A stretch of DNA of 64,000 nt, from the NCBI GenBank assembly GCA_947494715.1, contig CANLWG010000014.1, positions 62,001 through 126,000 on the forward strand, written 5' to 3'. The position numbers and the translations under genes were made by a program. The DNA comes from an uncultured Flavobacteriaceae bacterium (GTDB lineage: Bacteria; Bacteroidota; Bacteroidia; Flavobacteriales; Flavobacteriaceae). Positions 28,170 to 36,671 of the stretch are shown piece after piece. Each line of letters starts with the position of its first letter. Position 1 is the first letter of the stretch. The notes below the pieces were generated by a model. It searched no databases. It saw only the letters and a program-made list of their open reading frames with translations, and was not told where the DNA came from.

Positions 28170-31100
28170 TTGAATACATACCACAACATATTGGAAAAGC
28201 TGAACCAGTTCACAAAACGGTTCTATACCAAAATGTTAATACAAGGCAGTTTGTTGTTTTTGGCGATCGGGTTTCTCTTTTTTTTGGTGATTTTGGCCGT
28301 GGAATACTTCTTATGGCTTAGTTCTACTGGCCGACTTGTCCTATTTTTTGTCTTTATAGGAATAGAACTCTTTTTGTTCTATAGGTTTATGTTGACACCG
28401 TTGCTCTATTTACTACGATTAAAAAGCGGTATAAGCAACAAAGAGGCATCTTTATTGATTGGAAAGCACTTTTCCGATGTTGATGACAAACTATATAACT
28501 TACTGGATCTGGCCGAGGATCGGAGCCAATCCGAACTCTTGTTAGCGAGTATGGAACAACGTTCGCGGCGGCTGAGACCTATACCCTTTGTTGCAGCATT
28601 GAATTTTAAGGAGAGCTTTAAATATGCCAAGTATTTAATTTTGCCGGCCTTTGTTTTTGGCCTAATTTGGCTCTCAGGTAATCTTTCCGGTTTTTTTGGT
28701 TCCTATGAAAGAGTAGTTAACTATGATATGGCTTACGAACCTCCGGCTCCTTTTGTATTTAAACTCCTTTCGAATGATTTGAACGTTTTGGAAAACGAGG
28801 CTTTTACGGCACTGGTCAGTACGGAAGGAAAGTTGAGGCCGGAGAATGTTCATATAGTAGTGGATGGGAAAGAGATGCTATTACAGGATAGTGATGGTAT
28901 GTTCCGTTATGAATTCAACCCTCCTTTAAGGCAAACGGATTTTTATTTTGTCGCAAATGATGTAAGGTCCAGAACGTATACACTCAATGTCTTGGAAGTT
29001 CCGTCAATACAGGATTTTAGAATGGTCTTGGACTATCCAAATTATACGGGCAAAACATCGGAAACCTTGAAAAGCACGGGAAATGCTACCTTTCCTGAGG
29101 GAACTAAAGTTACATGGAGTATTGTCTCAGAAAATACGGAGGAGATTCAATTGCATATCTCGGATACCAGTTTGACGTTTTCAAAGACGGCCGACGACTT
29201 TGGCCTATCCCAAAAAGTATATAGGGATATGCCCTACGAACTCTCAACATCAAATGCTAATGTTCGTGATTTTGAGACACTACAATATCGCTTTAAGGTT
29301 ATAAAGGATGCCTATCCTGGAATCAAGGTCAACCAAGTTTTGGATTCACTAAACCCGAATATTTCGTATTATTTTGGGGAAGCATCGGATGACTATAGAT
29401 TGAAGGACATTTCTTTGGTATATTATCCGGATGGTGATATTGAGAACCGAAAGACCTTGGGACTTGTTGAATCAAAAAACAATTTTGAACAGTTCTATTA
29501 CACATTTCCATCCGGTCTTGAATTGGAACAGGGCAAGACCTATAGTTTTTATTTTGAGGCCACTGACAACGATGCTATTCACAAAGGCAAATCTACAAAA
29601 AGCCAAATTTTTTCTACGATGGTTTTGGACGAAGACCAGCTAAGGAATAGGGAGTTAGAATCCAGACAGGCTATAATACAGAACTTGGATAACTCATTGG
29701 AAAGTTTTAAAAAGCAGAAGGGAACTTTAAAGGAAATTAACAAGGAACAAAAGGAAAAGCAACAGCTAAACTTTAATGATCAGAATCAGGTAAGGGATTT
29801 TCTAAGGAAGCAGAAACAGCAAGAGGCGCTGATGCAAAAGTTCAGTAAACAGCTTAAGGAAAATTTGAATAAGGACACCGAGGATGATCAATTGAAAGAG
29901 CTGTTAAAGGAACGACTGGAGCGGCAAGAATTGGAGGCCAAAAGAAACGAAAAACTGCTAGAAGAGCTTTCGAAGATTACTGACAAAATGAAAAAGGAAG
30001 AACTAACCAAACGTCTGGAAGAGTTGGGCAAAAAGCAACAGAACAGCGAACGAAACCTAGAACAGTTATTGGAACTTACAAAACGATATTATGTTGCTGA
30101 AAAGGTAAGGCAACTGGCTAAGGACCTGGAAAAGCTTGCCAAAGAACAAGACAAACTAAGTGAATTGAAAATTGGGGACGATTTTTCTGGAAAAGAGCAG
30201 CAGAATTTGAATATGGAATTTGAAAAGATAGCTGAGGAAATGGATAATCTGGATAAGGATAATGAGGACCTAAAAAAACCTTTGAAGCTAAATTTGAACA
30301 AGGAGAGCGAGAAGTCCATAAAGAAGGACCAACAGGAGGCTTTGGAGGAAATCAATAAACATCAGGAAGGAAATGAGCCTGCGGAATCGGAATCACAACA
30401 ACAGAATGCTAAGCAAAAACAAAAATCAGCGGCTCGTAAAATACGGGAAATGAGTGAGGCGTTGGAACAATCTGCTTCTGGGGCTAGTGGTTCTACCATC
30501 ACGGAAGATGCTGAAATGCTACGTCAAATTTTGGATAATCTGGTAACCTTTTCGTTTAAGCAGGAAAGCTTACATGACACTTTGGAGGATTCGGAGGCTG
30601 AAATTGCGCAATTTGGAGGCACTGTTAGGCAGCAGCAGCAACTACGAAACTTGTTTGAACATGTAGATGATAGCCTGTTTGCGCTTTCGTTGAGGCGTGC
30701 CGAACTTTCGGAGTTTGTTAATGAACAAATTACGGAAGTATATTATAATATGGACAAATCCCTGGAGAGCATTTCCGAGAATCAGATCTATCAGGGGATT
30801 TCCTATCAAAAATATGTGTTAAATGCATCGAACAGTTTGGCCGACTTTTTGGCGAAGTTGTTGGATAATATGCAGGAAAGTATGATGTCCGGATCTGGTT
30901 CGGGACAGGGTAATGACTTTCAATTACCGGATATTATCAAAGGGCAGGGAGAGTTGAAGGAGAAGATGAAGGGAATGGGGAAATCGGGTGAGGGTCAACC
31001 CCAGCAGGGAGAAGGCCAAGGACAAAGTGGCGAAGGCGAAAAACAGGGAAAAAAAGGACAAAGCGAAGGAGAAGGAGAATCGGGAGCTGAAGGTGAATCA

Positions 31101-31619
31101 AACAATTCTGGCCGTGGGTCTGAAAACGGAAAGGGTAGTGAAGGTGATGGGAAAGGGGAAAAGGACGGTAATGGGCAACAGGAAGGGGCTATGGGAGAAG
31201 AAGAGCTTAGGGAGATTTATGAAATTTATAAGGAACAACAACTTTTAAGGGAGCAGCTTGAAAAGCAATTGGAGGATATGATTAATAATAATGATCGAAA
31301 GTTGGGGCAGAAACTATTGAAACAAATGGAGGATTTTGAAAACGATCTTTTGAAGAATGGAATTACTGAGCGAACTATAGATAAGGCCAATAATTTGGAA
31401 TACGAATTGCTTAAGTTGGAGAATGCCGCTTTGAGGCAGGGAAAGAGGGAGGAGAGAGAGAGCAATGTTAATGAAGAGAAGTTCCAGAACCCAATACTTA
31501 CCAAACCGGTGTTATTGGAGAATTATCGAAATGAAATAGAGATTTTAAATCGCCAAACCTTACCTTTGCGCCGCAATTTTCGGGACAAGGTCAGGGAGTA
31601 TTTTAAAAGCGATGATTGA
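28170..31619 (+). CDS. DUF4175 family membrane protein
   Basis: An 1149-residue protein of the DUF4175 family, common in Bacteroidota and of unknown function. Two adjacent transmembrane helices near residues 25-75 and a third near 150-170 anchor an Ig-like and beta-rich periplasmic part (about 180-480). A very long coiled-coil follows (about 485-760 and 1005-1110, rich in Gln/Glu/Lys/Leu). Between the coils, residues about 938-1007 are a Gly/Gln/Glu/Ser/Lys low-complexity segment (QPQQGEGQGQSGEGEKQGKK). The start is TTG: upstream in-frame codons hold no ATG before a stop at 28137, and the N-terminus NTYHNILEKLNQFTKRFYTK looks family-like. It overlaps ybeY by 8 nt, suggesting co-transcription with ybeY and mnmG. 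Confidence 0.85.
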   Translation: MNTYHNILEKLNQFTKRFYTKMLIQGSLLFLAIGFLFFLVILAVEYFLWLSSTGRLVLFFVFIGIELFLFYRFMLTPLLYLLRLKSGISNKEASLLIGKHFSDVDDKLYNLLDLAEDRSQSELLLASMEQRSRRLRPIPFVAALNFKESFKYAKYLILPAFVFGLIWLSGNLSGFFGSYERVVNYDMAYEPPAPFVFKLLSNDLNVLENEAFTALVSTEGKLRPENVHIVVDGKEMLLQDSDGMFRYEFNPPLRQTDFYFVANDVRSRTYTLNVLEVPSIQDFRMVLDYPNYTGKTSETLKSTGNATFPEGTKVTWSIVSENTEEIQLHISDTSLTFSKTADDFGLSQKVYRDMPYELSTSNANVRDFETLQYRFKVIKDAYPGIKVNQVLDSLNPNISYYFGEASDDYRLKDISLVYYPDGDIENRKTLGLVESKNNFEQFYYTFPSGLELEQGKTYSFYFEATDNDAIHKGKSTKSQIFSTMVLDEDQLRNRELESRQAIIQNLDNSLESFKKQKGTLKEINKEQKEKQQLNFNDQNQVRDFLRKQKQQEALMQKFSKQLKENLNKDTEDDQLKELLKERLERQELEAKRNEKLLEELSKITDKMKKEELTKRLEELGKKQQNSERNLEQLLELTKRYYVAEKVRQLAKDLEKLAKEQDKLSELKIGDDFSGKEQQNLNMEFEKIAEEMDNLDKDNEDLKKPLKLNLNKESEKSIKKDQQEALEEINKHQEGNEPAESESQQQNAKQKQKSAARKIREMSEALEQSASGASGSTITEDAEMLRQILDNLVTFSFKQESLHDTLEDSEAEIAQFGGTVRQQQQLRNLFEHVDDSLFALSLRRAELSEFVNEQITEVYYNMDKSLESISENQIYQGISYQKYVLNASNSLADFLAKLLDNMQESMMSGSGSGQGNDFQLPDIIKGQGELKEKMKGMGKSGEGQPQQGEGQGQSGEGEKQGKKGQSEGEGESGAEGESNNSGRGSENGKGSEGDGKGEKDGNGQQEGAMGEEELREIYEIYKEQQLLREQLEKQLEDMINNNDRKLGQKLLKQMEDFENDLLKNGITERTIDKANNLEYELLKLENAALRQGKREERESNVNEEKFQNPILTKPVLLENYRNEIEILNRQTLPLRRNFRDKVREYFKSDD

Positions 31620-32034
31620 GTTTTATTTTGAGACGGATTTTGAACTGCATGATAAAAAGAGGTTTGTGGAGTGGGTGGCACAAATTGTAACATCTGAAGG
31701 CAGGGAATCGGGGGATCTTTCCTTTGTGTTTTGTGATGACACCTATTTATTGGAAATCAATCAGAAGTTTTTGGGACATGATTCGTTGACGGATGTTATA
31801 ACTTTTAATTATTCAGATGATAATATCTTATTCGGGGACGTATTTATTTCGATTGAGAGATTGAAGGAAAATTCTTGTAAATTCAATTCCGAATTTGTTG
31901 ATGAACTACGACGAGTAATGGCTCATGGAGTGTTACATTTATTGGGCTACGATGACAAATCGGATAAGGATTCAAAGGAAATGCGGGCAAAGGAAGAAGA
32001 AAAAATGAAATTGTTCCACGTGGAACATAAATAG
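31612..32034 (+). CDS. ybeY: Endoribonuclease YbeY (rRNA maturation factor)
   Basis: A 140-residue single-strand-specific metal-dependent endoribonuclease involved in 16S rRNA 3' maturation and ribosome quality control. The metal site motif is HGVLHLLGYDD (residues about 104-114). The first two His ligands are present, and the third ligand position is Asp where E. coli has His; as I recall this is common in Bacteroidota. Length is normal. It starts inside the end of the DUF4175 gene (8-nt overlap) and ends 3 nt before mnmG. Its last codons (LFHVEHK) are read through a parS-like palindrome, so that DNA site also shapes the protein's C-terminus. Confidence 0.94.
   Translation: MIEFYFETDFELHDKKRFVEWVAQIVTSEGRESGDLSFVFCDDTYLLEINQKFLGHDSLTDVITFNYSDDNILFGDVFISIERLKENSCKFNSEFVDELRRVMAHGVLHLLGYDDKSDKDSKEMRAKEEEKMKLFHVEHK
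32012..32027. promoter_or_regulatory. parS-like ParB binding site 1 (within ybeY 3' end)
   Basis: TGTTCCACGTGGAACA is a perfect 16-bp palindrome matching the chromosomal parS pattern TGTTNCACGTGNAACA. It lies 11 nt before the ATG of mnmG, inside the coding end of ybeY. An identical 16-mer occurs just after mnmG. Confidence 0.8.
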
Positions 32035-32037
32035 GCT

Positions 32038-33906
32038 ATGTTTCAAGAAGGATATGATGTAATAGTGGTGGGAGGAGGACATGCCGGAGCGGAAGCTGCT
32101 TCTGCTGCTGCCAATTTAGGCTCAAGCACCTTGTTGGTTACTATGAGCCTGCAGACTATTGGGCAAATGTCATGTAATCCAGCTATGGGAGGTATTGCCA
32201 AAGGTCAAATCGTTCGGGAGATCGATGCCCTGGGGGGTTATAGCGGAATAATAACGGATAAGTCGGCTATCCAGTTCAAGATGTTGAATAAATCTAAGGG
32301 TCCGGCGATGTGGAGTCCCAGAGCTCAGAATGACCGAATGCGATTTGCCGAGGAGTGGCGCTTGGCTTTGGAAGCTACCCCTAACCTAGATTTTTATCAG
32401 GAAATGGTCAAGGGTCTTTTGGTGGAAGGAAATAGAGTTGTTGGAGTACGGACCTCGCTGGGAATTGATATTAAAGGAAAGGCCGTCGTTTTAACGAACG
32501 GAACCTTCCTTAACGGATTGATTCATATTGGGAATAAACAATTTGGCGGTGGACGTGCCGGGGAACGTGCGGCAACGGGAATAACGGAGCAATTAACAGA
32601 TTTCGGTTTTGATAGTGGGCGAATGAAAACGGGAACTCCGCCAAGGGTAGACGGCCGATCCCTGGATTATTCTAAAATGATAGTACAGCCCGGGGATTCT
32701 AATCCGGAAAAGTTTTCATACTTGGATACCGTGGTGCTGAACGAACAAAGGGACTGTCATATGACCTATACAAGCCCACAAGTACATGATTTGTTGCGCG
32801 AGGGTTTTGACCGGTCTCCTATGTTTAATGGGAGGATTAAAAGTATAGGACCAAGATACTGTCCTTCTATAGAGGATAAGATCAATCGTTTTGCGGAGAA
32901 GGACAAGCATCAAATTTTTGTGGAACCGGAAGGTTGGCATACTGTAGAGGTCTATGTAAACGGGTTTTCAACTTCATTACCGGAGGATATACAATACAAA
33001 GCGTTGAGATCTGTTAGGGGTTTTGAAGGGGTTAAGTTTTTTAGACCGGGGTACGCCATCGAATATGATTATTTCCCGCCGACCCAATTGCGCCATACTT
33101 TAGAGACCAAACTTTGTGAGGGTCTTTATTTCGCTGGTCAGATTAATGGAACCACAGGATATGAAGAGGCCGCTTCCCAAGGTCTTATGGCAGGGATCAA
33201 TGCACATTTAAAAATTCACGAAAAAGAACCTTTTATCCTAAAAAGAGATGAAGCTTATATAGGGGTATTGATTGATGATTTGATTACAAAAGGAACAGAG
33301 GAACCCTATCGCATGTTTACTTCTCGCGCAGAGTACAGGACATTATTGCGTCAAGATAATGCGGATTTGCGCCTAACCCCTAAAGGCCATAAGATTGGTC
33401 TTGCCAAGGGGAATCGTTTGCGGCGCATGGAAGAAAAGCTGAATAAATCCGATGCGTTTATCTCATTTTTCAGGGATACCAGTGTTAAACCGGAGGAAAT
33501 TAATCCTATACTGGATAGTTTGGATTCGTCTTTGGTCAAGCAATCGGATAAAATGTTCAAGGTATTTTCACGGCCCAGGGTTACCATGGATCATATGCTA
33601 CAATTGGACTCTGTTTCGGATTTTGTAGTGGAGAACAATTTGGATAGGGAGGTTTTGGAACAAACGGAAATTCAGGTAAAATATTCGGGATATATTAAAA
33701 AGGAAAAGAACAATGCGGATAAGCTAAATCGTTTAGAGAGCGTCAAGATTCCTGACAGTTTTGATTATTCGAAATTAAAGTCATTATCCTTTGAAGCACG
33801 TGAGAAGCTGGAATTTATTCGACCTGTTACCATATCCCAAGCCTCACGTATAAGTGGTGTTTCGCCTTCAGACATTAGTGTTTTATTAGTTTTCTTGGGG
33901 CGTTAA
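32038..33906 (+). CDS. mnmG: tRNA uridine 5-carboxymethylaminomethyl modification enzyme MnmG (GidA)
   Basis: A 622-residue FAD protein that, with MnmE, installs the (carboxymethyl)aminomethyl group on U34 of certain tRNAs. The FAD-binding motif VVGGGHAGAEAA is at residues 10-21. Other family signatures are SCNPAMGGIAKG, GRAGERAATGI, FARP/PGYAIEYDY-type and FTSRAEYR segments, with the C-terminal helical domain for MnmE/tRNA contact (RPVTISQASRISGVSPSDIS). Length is normal. The gene is bracketed by two identical parS-like palindromes. gidA is a classical origin-proximal gene in many bacteria, so this may be near the chromosome origin (inference). mnmE and rsmG are not adjacent. Confidence 0.97.
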   Translation: MFQEGYDVIVVGGGHAGAEAASAAANLGSSTLLVTMSLQTIGQMSCNPAMGGIAKGQIVREIDALGGYSGIITDKSAIQFKMLNKSKGPAMWSPRAQNDRMRFAEEWRLALEATPNLDFYQEMVKGLLVEGNRVVGVRTSLGIDIKGKAVVLTNGTFLNGLIHIGNKQFGGGRAGERAATGITEQLTDFGFDSGRMKTGTPPRVDGRSLDYSKMIVQPGDSNPEKFSYLDTVVLNEQRDCHMTYTSPQVHDLLREGFDRSPMFNGRIKSIGPRYCPSIEDKINRFAEKDKHQIFVEPEGWHTVEVYVNGFSTSLPEDIQYKALRSVRGFEGVKFFRPGYAIEYDYFPPTQLRHTLETKLCEGLYFAGQINGTTGYEEAASQGLMAGINAHLKIHEKEPFILKRDEAYIGVLIDDLITKGTEEPYRMFTSRAEYRTLLRQDNADLRLTPKGHKIGLAKGNRLRRMEEKLNKSDAFISFFRDTSVKPEEINPILDSLDSSLVKQSDKMFKVFSRPRVTMDHMLQLDSVSDFVVENNLDREVLEQTEIQVKYSGYIKKEKNNADKLNRLESVKIPDSFDYSKLKSLSFEAREKLEFIRPVTISQASRISGVSPSDISVLLVFLGR

Positions 33907-33911
33907 TGCAT

Positions 33912-33935
33912 AAAATGTTCCACGTGGAACATTTT
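33912..33935. promoter_or_regulatory. parS-like ParB binding site 2 (24-bp palindrome downstream of mnmG)
   Basis: The same 16-mer TGTTCCACGTGGAACA (33916-33931) is extended here by AAAA on the left and TTTT on the right to a perfect 24-bp palindrome. It begins 6 nt after the mnmG stop. With no loop it is a poor terminator, so a protein-binding site is the better reading. Confidence 0.8.
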
Positions 33936-34026
33936 AGGACAGCCTCTATGGAACATGGAAACCGCATCTATGGTTTTTTCGCAAAACCTTATTGTTGGAG
34001 GTTAAATTGGCGTGGTGTTTGATATT

Positions 34027-34044
34027 GTTTGATTCGAATCAAAC
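34027..34044. promoter_or_regulatory. 18-bp perfect palindrome immediately upstream of the lipoprotein gene
   Basis: GTTTGATTCGAATCAAAC is a perfect palindrome that ends 9 nt before the ATG at 34054. Flanking GGTGTT (from 34014) and AACACC extend the symmetry with a bulge. It could be an operator for a dimeric regulator or an mRNA hairpin over the ribosome-binding region. No binding protein can be named. Confidence 0.5.
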
Positions 34045-34053
34045 CAACACCAT

Positions 34054-34596
34054 ATGTTCCGAATAATTACGTTTATTGGAATTCTGTTCCTTCTATATTC
34101 ATGTATTCCACTTCGCATTGCGCCAAGCATTGATGATTACAAAATAACCAAAGGGAAAAAATTCAAAAGAGGACTTCCCAAACGTGAAATGTTCATTTTT
34201 GAGGACCCAAAGGATGCAAATCAATTTTATAATTATGTAAACATCAAATTTGAATTAGGCGATGAGGACGTATATGATGATGTTCCCTTCAAAATTAACG
34301 GACAACAGTACTTCTTTTCTTTTTATGAAGTAGAAATACCGACCAAAACAATCAACTTGATTCCCCTTGTGATCGATGGCCTTTTGGACAGTGCGGACAT
34401 GGGTCCGTTTTTGGAGGATGTCCACGCATCCAGAGTTGGAAATTGGTATATTGCCATTGAGGCATATACCGATTTTGAGCAGGATTGTCTTCAAGAAAAT
34501 TCCCTTTCAAGGGAAGTCGTTTTGAAGTATCTTAGAACCAAAAAACAAGAATATCTATCCACGTATAATTATAATGAAGTTGTATTTAAAAACTAA
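34054..34596 (+). CDS. Putative lipoprotein of unknown function
   Basis: A 180-residue protein that I do not recognise. The N-terminus is a lipoprotein signal (FRIITFIGILFLLYSC) with a lipidated Cys at about position 17. The mature part is mixed alpha/beta with many aromatic and acidic residues (FIFEDPKDANQFYNYVNIKF, YFFSFYEVEIPTKTINLIP) and no known catalytic motif. It is probably anchored in the outer membrane facing the periplasm. Its end overlaps the methyltransferase gene by 23 nt, so the two are likely co-transcribed. A strong palindrome sits directly upstream of the start. Confidence 0.75.
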   Translation: MFRIITFIGILFLLYSCIPLRIAPSIDDYKITKGKKFKRGLPKREMFIFEDPKDANQFYNYVNIKFELGDEDVYDDVPFKINGQQYFFSFYEVEIPTKTINLIPLVIDGLLDSADMGPFLEDVHASRVGNWYIAIEAYTDFEQDCLQENSLSREVVLKYLRTKKQEYLSTYNYNEVVFKN

Positions 34597-35401
34597 GGAT
34601 TACGCAATTTCACAAGAAGAATTTCATTTAGTGTATAATAAGGATATGGATATGCTCATGACCCAACCTCGGCCAGAAACGTTGGACAAATACTATCAAA
34701 GTGAATCCTATATTTCGCACACGGATGCGAACAGCAGCTTAATCGAAAAGCTTTATCAAGCGGTTAAGAAATATAGCCTTGGCAAAAAGGTAAAGCTGAT
34801 CAACAAATATGTAAAAGAGAAAAAAACACTTTTGGATTTTGGGGCGGGAACGGGTGACTTTTTAATTACCGCAAAAAAAAGAAATTGGTCCGTAGCCGGT
34901 GTTGAACCGAATTCCAAAGCTAGGGAGCTGGCAAAAACTAAAGGAATTGATCTTTCTTCAAAACTGGATACGCTTAAAAACAACAAGTATAACGTGATTA
35001 CACTTTGGCATGTATTGGAACATCTTCCTAATTTGGAGGAACAAATTGAGGAGTTGATTTCTAGGTTGGGGGACGAGGGGATTCTTGTAATCGCCGTTCC
35101 TAATTTCAGATCTTACGATGCAAAATTTTATAAAGAATTTTGGGCTGGCTATGATGTCCCTAGACATCTTTGGCACTTTTCCAAGACAGCAATAGAGAAG
35201 TTGTTCTCCAAACATGAATTAAAAATCACAAGAATAAAGCCAATGATTTTTGACGCTTTTTATGTGGCCATGCTTTCCGAAAAGTACAAAGCGGGTAGGA
35301 CCAATTTTCTTAAGGCTTTTTGCATAGGTCTATGGTCCAATATCAAAGCTCTAGGTTCTGGAGAGTATTCTTCCCTTATCTATGTTCTTCAAAAGGCGTA
35401 A
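34574..35401 (+). CDS. Class I SAM-dependent methyltransferase
   Basis: A 275-residue methyltransferase of the UbiE/Methyltransf_23 type. SAM-binding motif I is LLDFGAGTGDF at residues about 86-96, the acidic residue ending strand 2 is in AGVEPN, and the post-motif segment is NVITLWHVLEHLPNLEEQI. The helical N-terminus and the GYDVPRHLWHFSKTAIEKLF segment recall flavobacterial methyltransferases near mnmG, but the substrate is unknown. The start lies inside the preceding lipoprotein gene. I chose ATG 34574 because the N-terminus MKLYLKTKDYAISQEEFHL is contiguous with the fold. The partner lipoprotein gives no hint to the substrate. Confidence 0.85.
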   Translation: MKLYLKTKDYAISQEEFHLVYNKDMDMLMTQPRPETLDKYYQSESYISHTDANSSLIEKLYQAVKKYSLGKKVKLINKYVKEKKTLLDFGAGTGDFLITAKKRNWSVAGVEPNSKARELAKTKGIDLSSKLDTLKNNKYNVITLWHVLEHLPNLEEQIEELISRLGDEGILVIAVPNFRSYDAKFYKEFWAGYDVPRHLWHFSKTAIEKLFSKHELKITRIKPMIFDAFYVAMLSEKYKAGRTNFLKAFCIGLWSNIKALGSGEYSSLIYVLQKA

Positions 35402-35586
35402 AACGCATTTTAAGAAGATTTCAGGGACTTTTAAGATGATTGACATAATGAGCCTGCATCTCTTTATTTTAAATGCTGTTGCATATCTATTTTTAAACGA
35501 AAACCAATAGTTTAAACCAATTATAAATCAAAAATTAAATAGATTTTTTCTATTCTTTGATTTCGCACTATTGCAACTTCAAATGA

Positions 35587-35606
35587 TAGCCGATGGCAAT
35601 CGGCTA
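35587..35606. other. Short hairpin in the methyltransferase-ompH intergenic region
   Basis: TAGCCGAT / ATCGGCTA form a perfect 8-bp stem with a GGCA loop. No continuous T-run follows, only a pyrimidine-rich stretch, so termination is possible but weak. The surrounding 35402-35716 gap (315 nt) is otherwise AT-rich without an evident gene. Confidence 0.45.
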
Positions 35607-35637
35607 AATACTTCTCCTTTTTATCAAAAAGCTTTCC

Positions 35638-35645
35638 TATTTTTG
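35638..35645 (+). promoter_or_regulatory. -7 promoter element upstream of the OmpH-like gene
   Basis: TATTTTTG matches TAnnTTTG. It lies 71 nt before the ATG at 35717, giving a leader of about 68 nt. A -33 TTG is not evident at the right distance. Confidence 0.4.
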
Positions 35646-35716
35646 CCCAACCTAAAAAATTACCTTAAATATTGAGGTGAGTATTTAAAATTTGAAAAAA
35701 GAGAAATAATAGTAAT

Positions 35717-36223
35717 ATGAAGAAAATAGTGATTGTGTTTACCGCTCTGATTGTCCTTTCATGTAAACAGGAAAAAATAGGGTTTGTGGACAATGTAAAA
35801 CTAATGAACGAATATCAAGAGAAGATAGACATTGAATCCAAGTTCAAGACAAAAGCAGAGGCGTTGGCCAAGAAAAGGGACAGTATTTCACAGGCTTTTC
35901 AATTGGAAGCTCAGGCTTTTCAGGCCAAGGCGCAGAATATGTCGCAAAAGAAAGCCCAGGAAGAGTATGGCATAATGCAGCAGCGTGGTCAATTTATCGG
36001 CCAACAGTTGCAACAAGAGGATCAACAACTACAAGCTGAAGGACAGACGGAAATGGATAGTGTGATAAGCAAGGTGAAGAAAGAAATCAAAGCCTATGGC
36101 AAAGTGCAGGGCTACACGTATATCCTTGGTGGCGGCGAGGGTGGCAGTGTGCTCTATGGCATCGATGCCAATGATCTTACGGACGAAATTATAAAGATTC
36201 TAAACGACAACTACAAGAAATAG
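35717..36223 (+). CDS. OmpH/Skp family periplasmic chaperone-like lipoprotein
   Basis: A 168-residue protein of the OmpH/Skp family, whose members hold unfolded outer-membrane proteins in the periplasm. The N-terminus has a lipoprotein signal (MKKIVIVFTALIVLSC, Cys16), so this paralog is probably membrane-tethered, unlike soluble Skp. The first strand IGFVDNVKLMNEYQ is the family's start. A long Gln/Lys/Ala-rich coiled-coil (about 40-125, AFQLEAQAFQAKAQNMSQKK) forms the tentacle, and the closing strand is GYTYILGGGEGGSVLYG, then DLTDEIIKILNDNY. It stands alone on the plus strand, convergent with the DoxX-like gene. Flavobacteria often carry several OmpH-like genes. Confidence 0.85.
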   Translation: MKKIVIVFTALIVLSCKQEKIGFVDNVKLMNEYQEKIDIESKFKTKAEALAKKRDSISQAFQLEAQAFQAKAQNMSQKKAQEEYGIMQQRGQFIGQQLQQEDQQLQAEGQTEMDSVISKVKKEIKAYGKVQGYTYILGGGEGGSVLYGIDANDLTDEIIKILNDNYKK

Positions 36224-36261
36224 TTCATGATGGCCGGGCCTATATCTTTAATCAGGTTCTT

Positions 36262-36660
36262 TTAGTTTTGTAAAAGAAAGACCAAAAAGATGGCCGGTAT
36301 AAAATATACGGCAATAGTTTTTGCTCCTTCATAATCCTTGGCGGTTCGTTGCCCGAACAGAAGCATTAATAGGGAAATACAAGACATCATGGCCCCATAA
36401 AATGCGATGGTGTCATTACCCATGATTACAATTTGATAAAGACCCACGGCGCAGAGTATGCCGGCTGTTGTTTCGGAAAGCAAAACGATCCCTAATAGGG
36501 CTGGCACCAAATTTTGCAAGGGCGTACCCGCAAAATGTTCCTTAAGCCAGGTTAGATTGCCCTTCCAATCAAATACCTTATCGATTCCACTTTGCAAAAA
36601 CGTGATGATGAGGAAAAGTAATAAAAGAATTTCCGTGGCGTAATTAAGAATACCTTGCAT
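36262..36660 (-). CDS. DoxX-like four-helix membrane protein
   Basis: A 132-residue integral membrane protein with four hydrophobic segments (about 8-24, 47-70, 73-95 and 112-130). It has DoxX-family flavour in the first loop (FLQSGIDKVFDWKGNLTWLKEHF) followed by a helix with small residues (PALLGIVLLSETTAGILCAVG). The DoxX family is loosely tied to redox chemistry in membranes, and the specific role is unknown. It starts 11 nt after the holB stop on the same strand and is probably co-transcribed with it. Confidence 0.75.
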   Translation of the reverse strand: MQGILNYATEILLLLFLIITFLQSGIDKVFDWKGNLTWLKEHFAGTPLQNLVPALLGIVLLSETTAGILCAVGLYQIVIMGNDTIAFYGAMMSCISLLMLLFGQRTAKDYEGAKTIAVYFIPAIFLVFLLQN

Positions 36661-36671
36661 AGAATAAGATT

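Noticed and set aside
33912-33935. The 24-bp palindrome after mnmG read as an intrinsic terminator
   Set aside because: The arms meet with no loop and an identical core occurs inside ybeY where termination would be harmful; a ParB-type binding site fits better.
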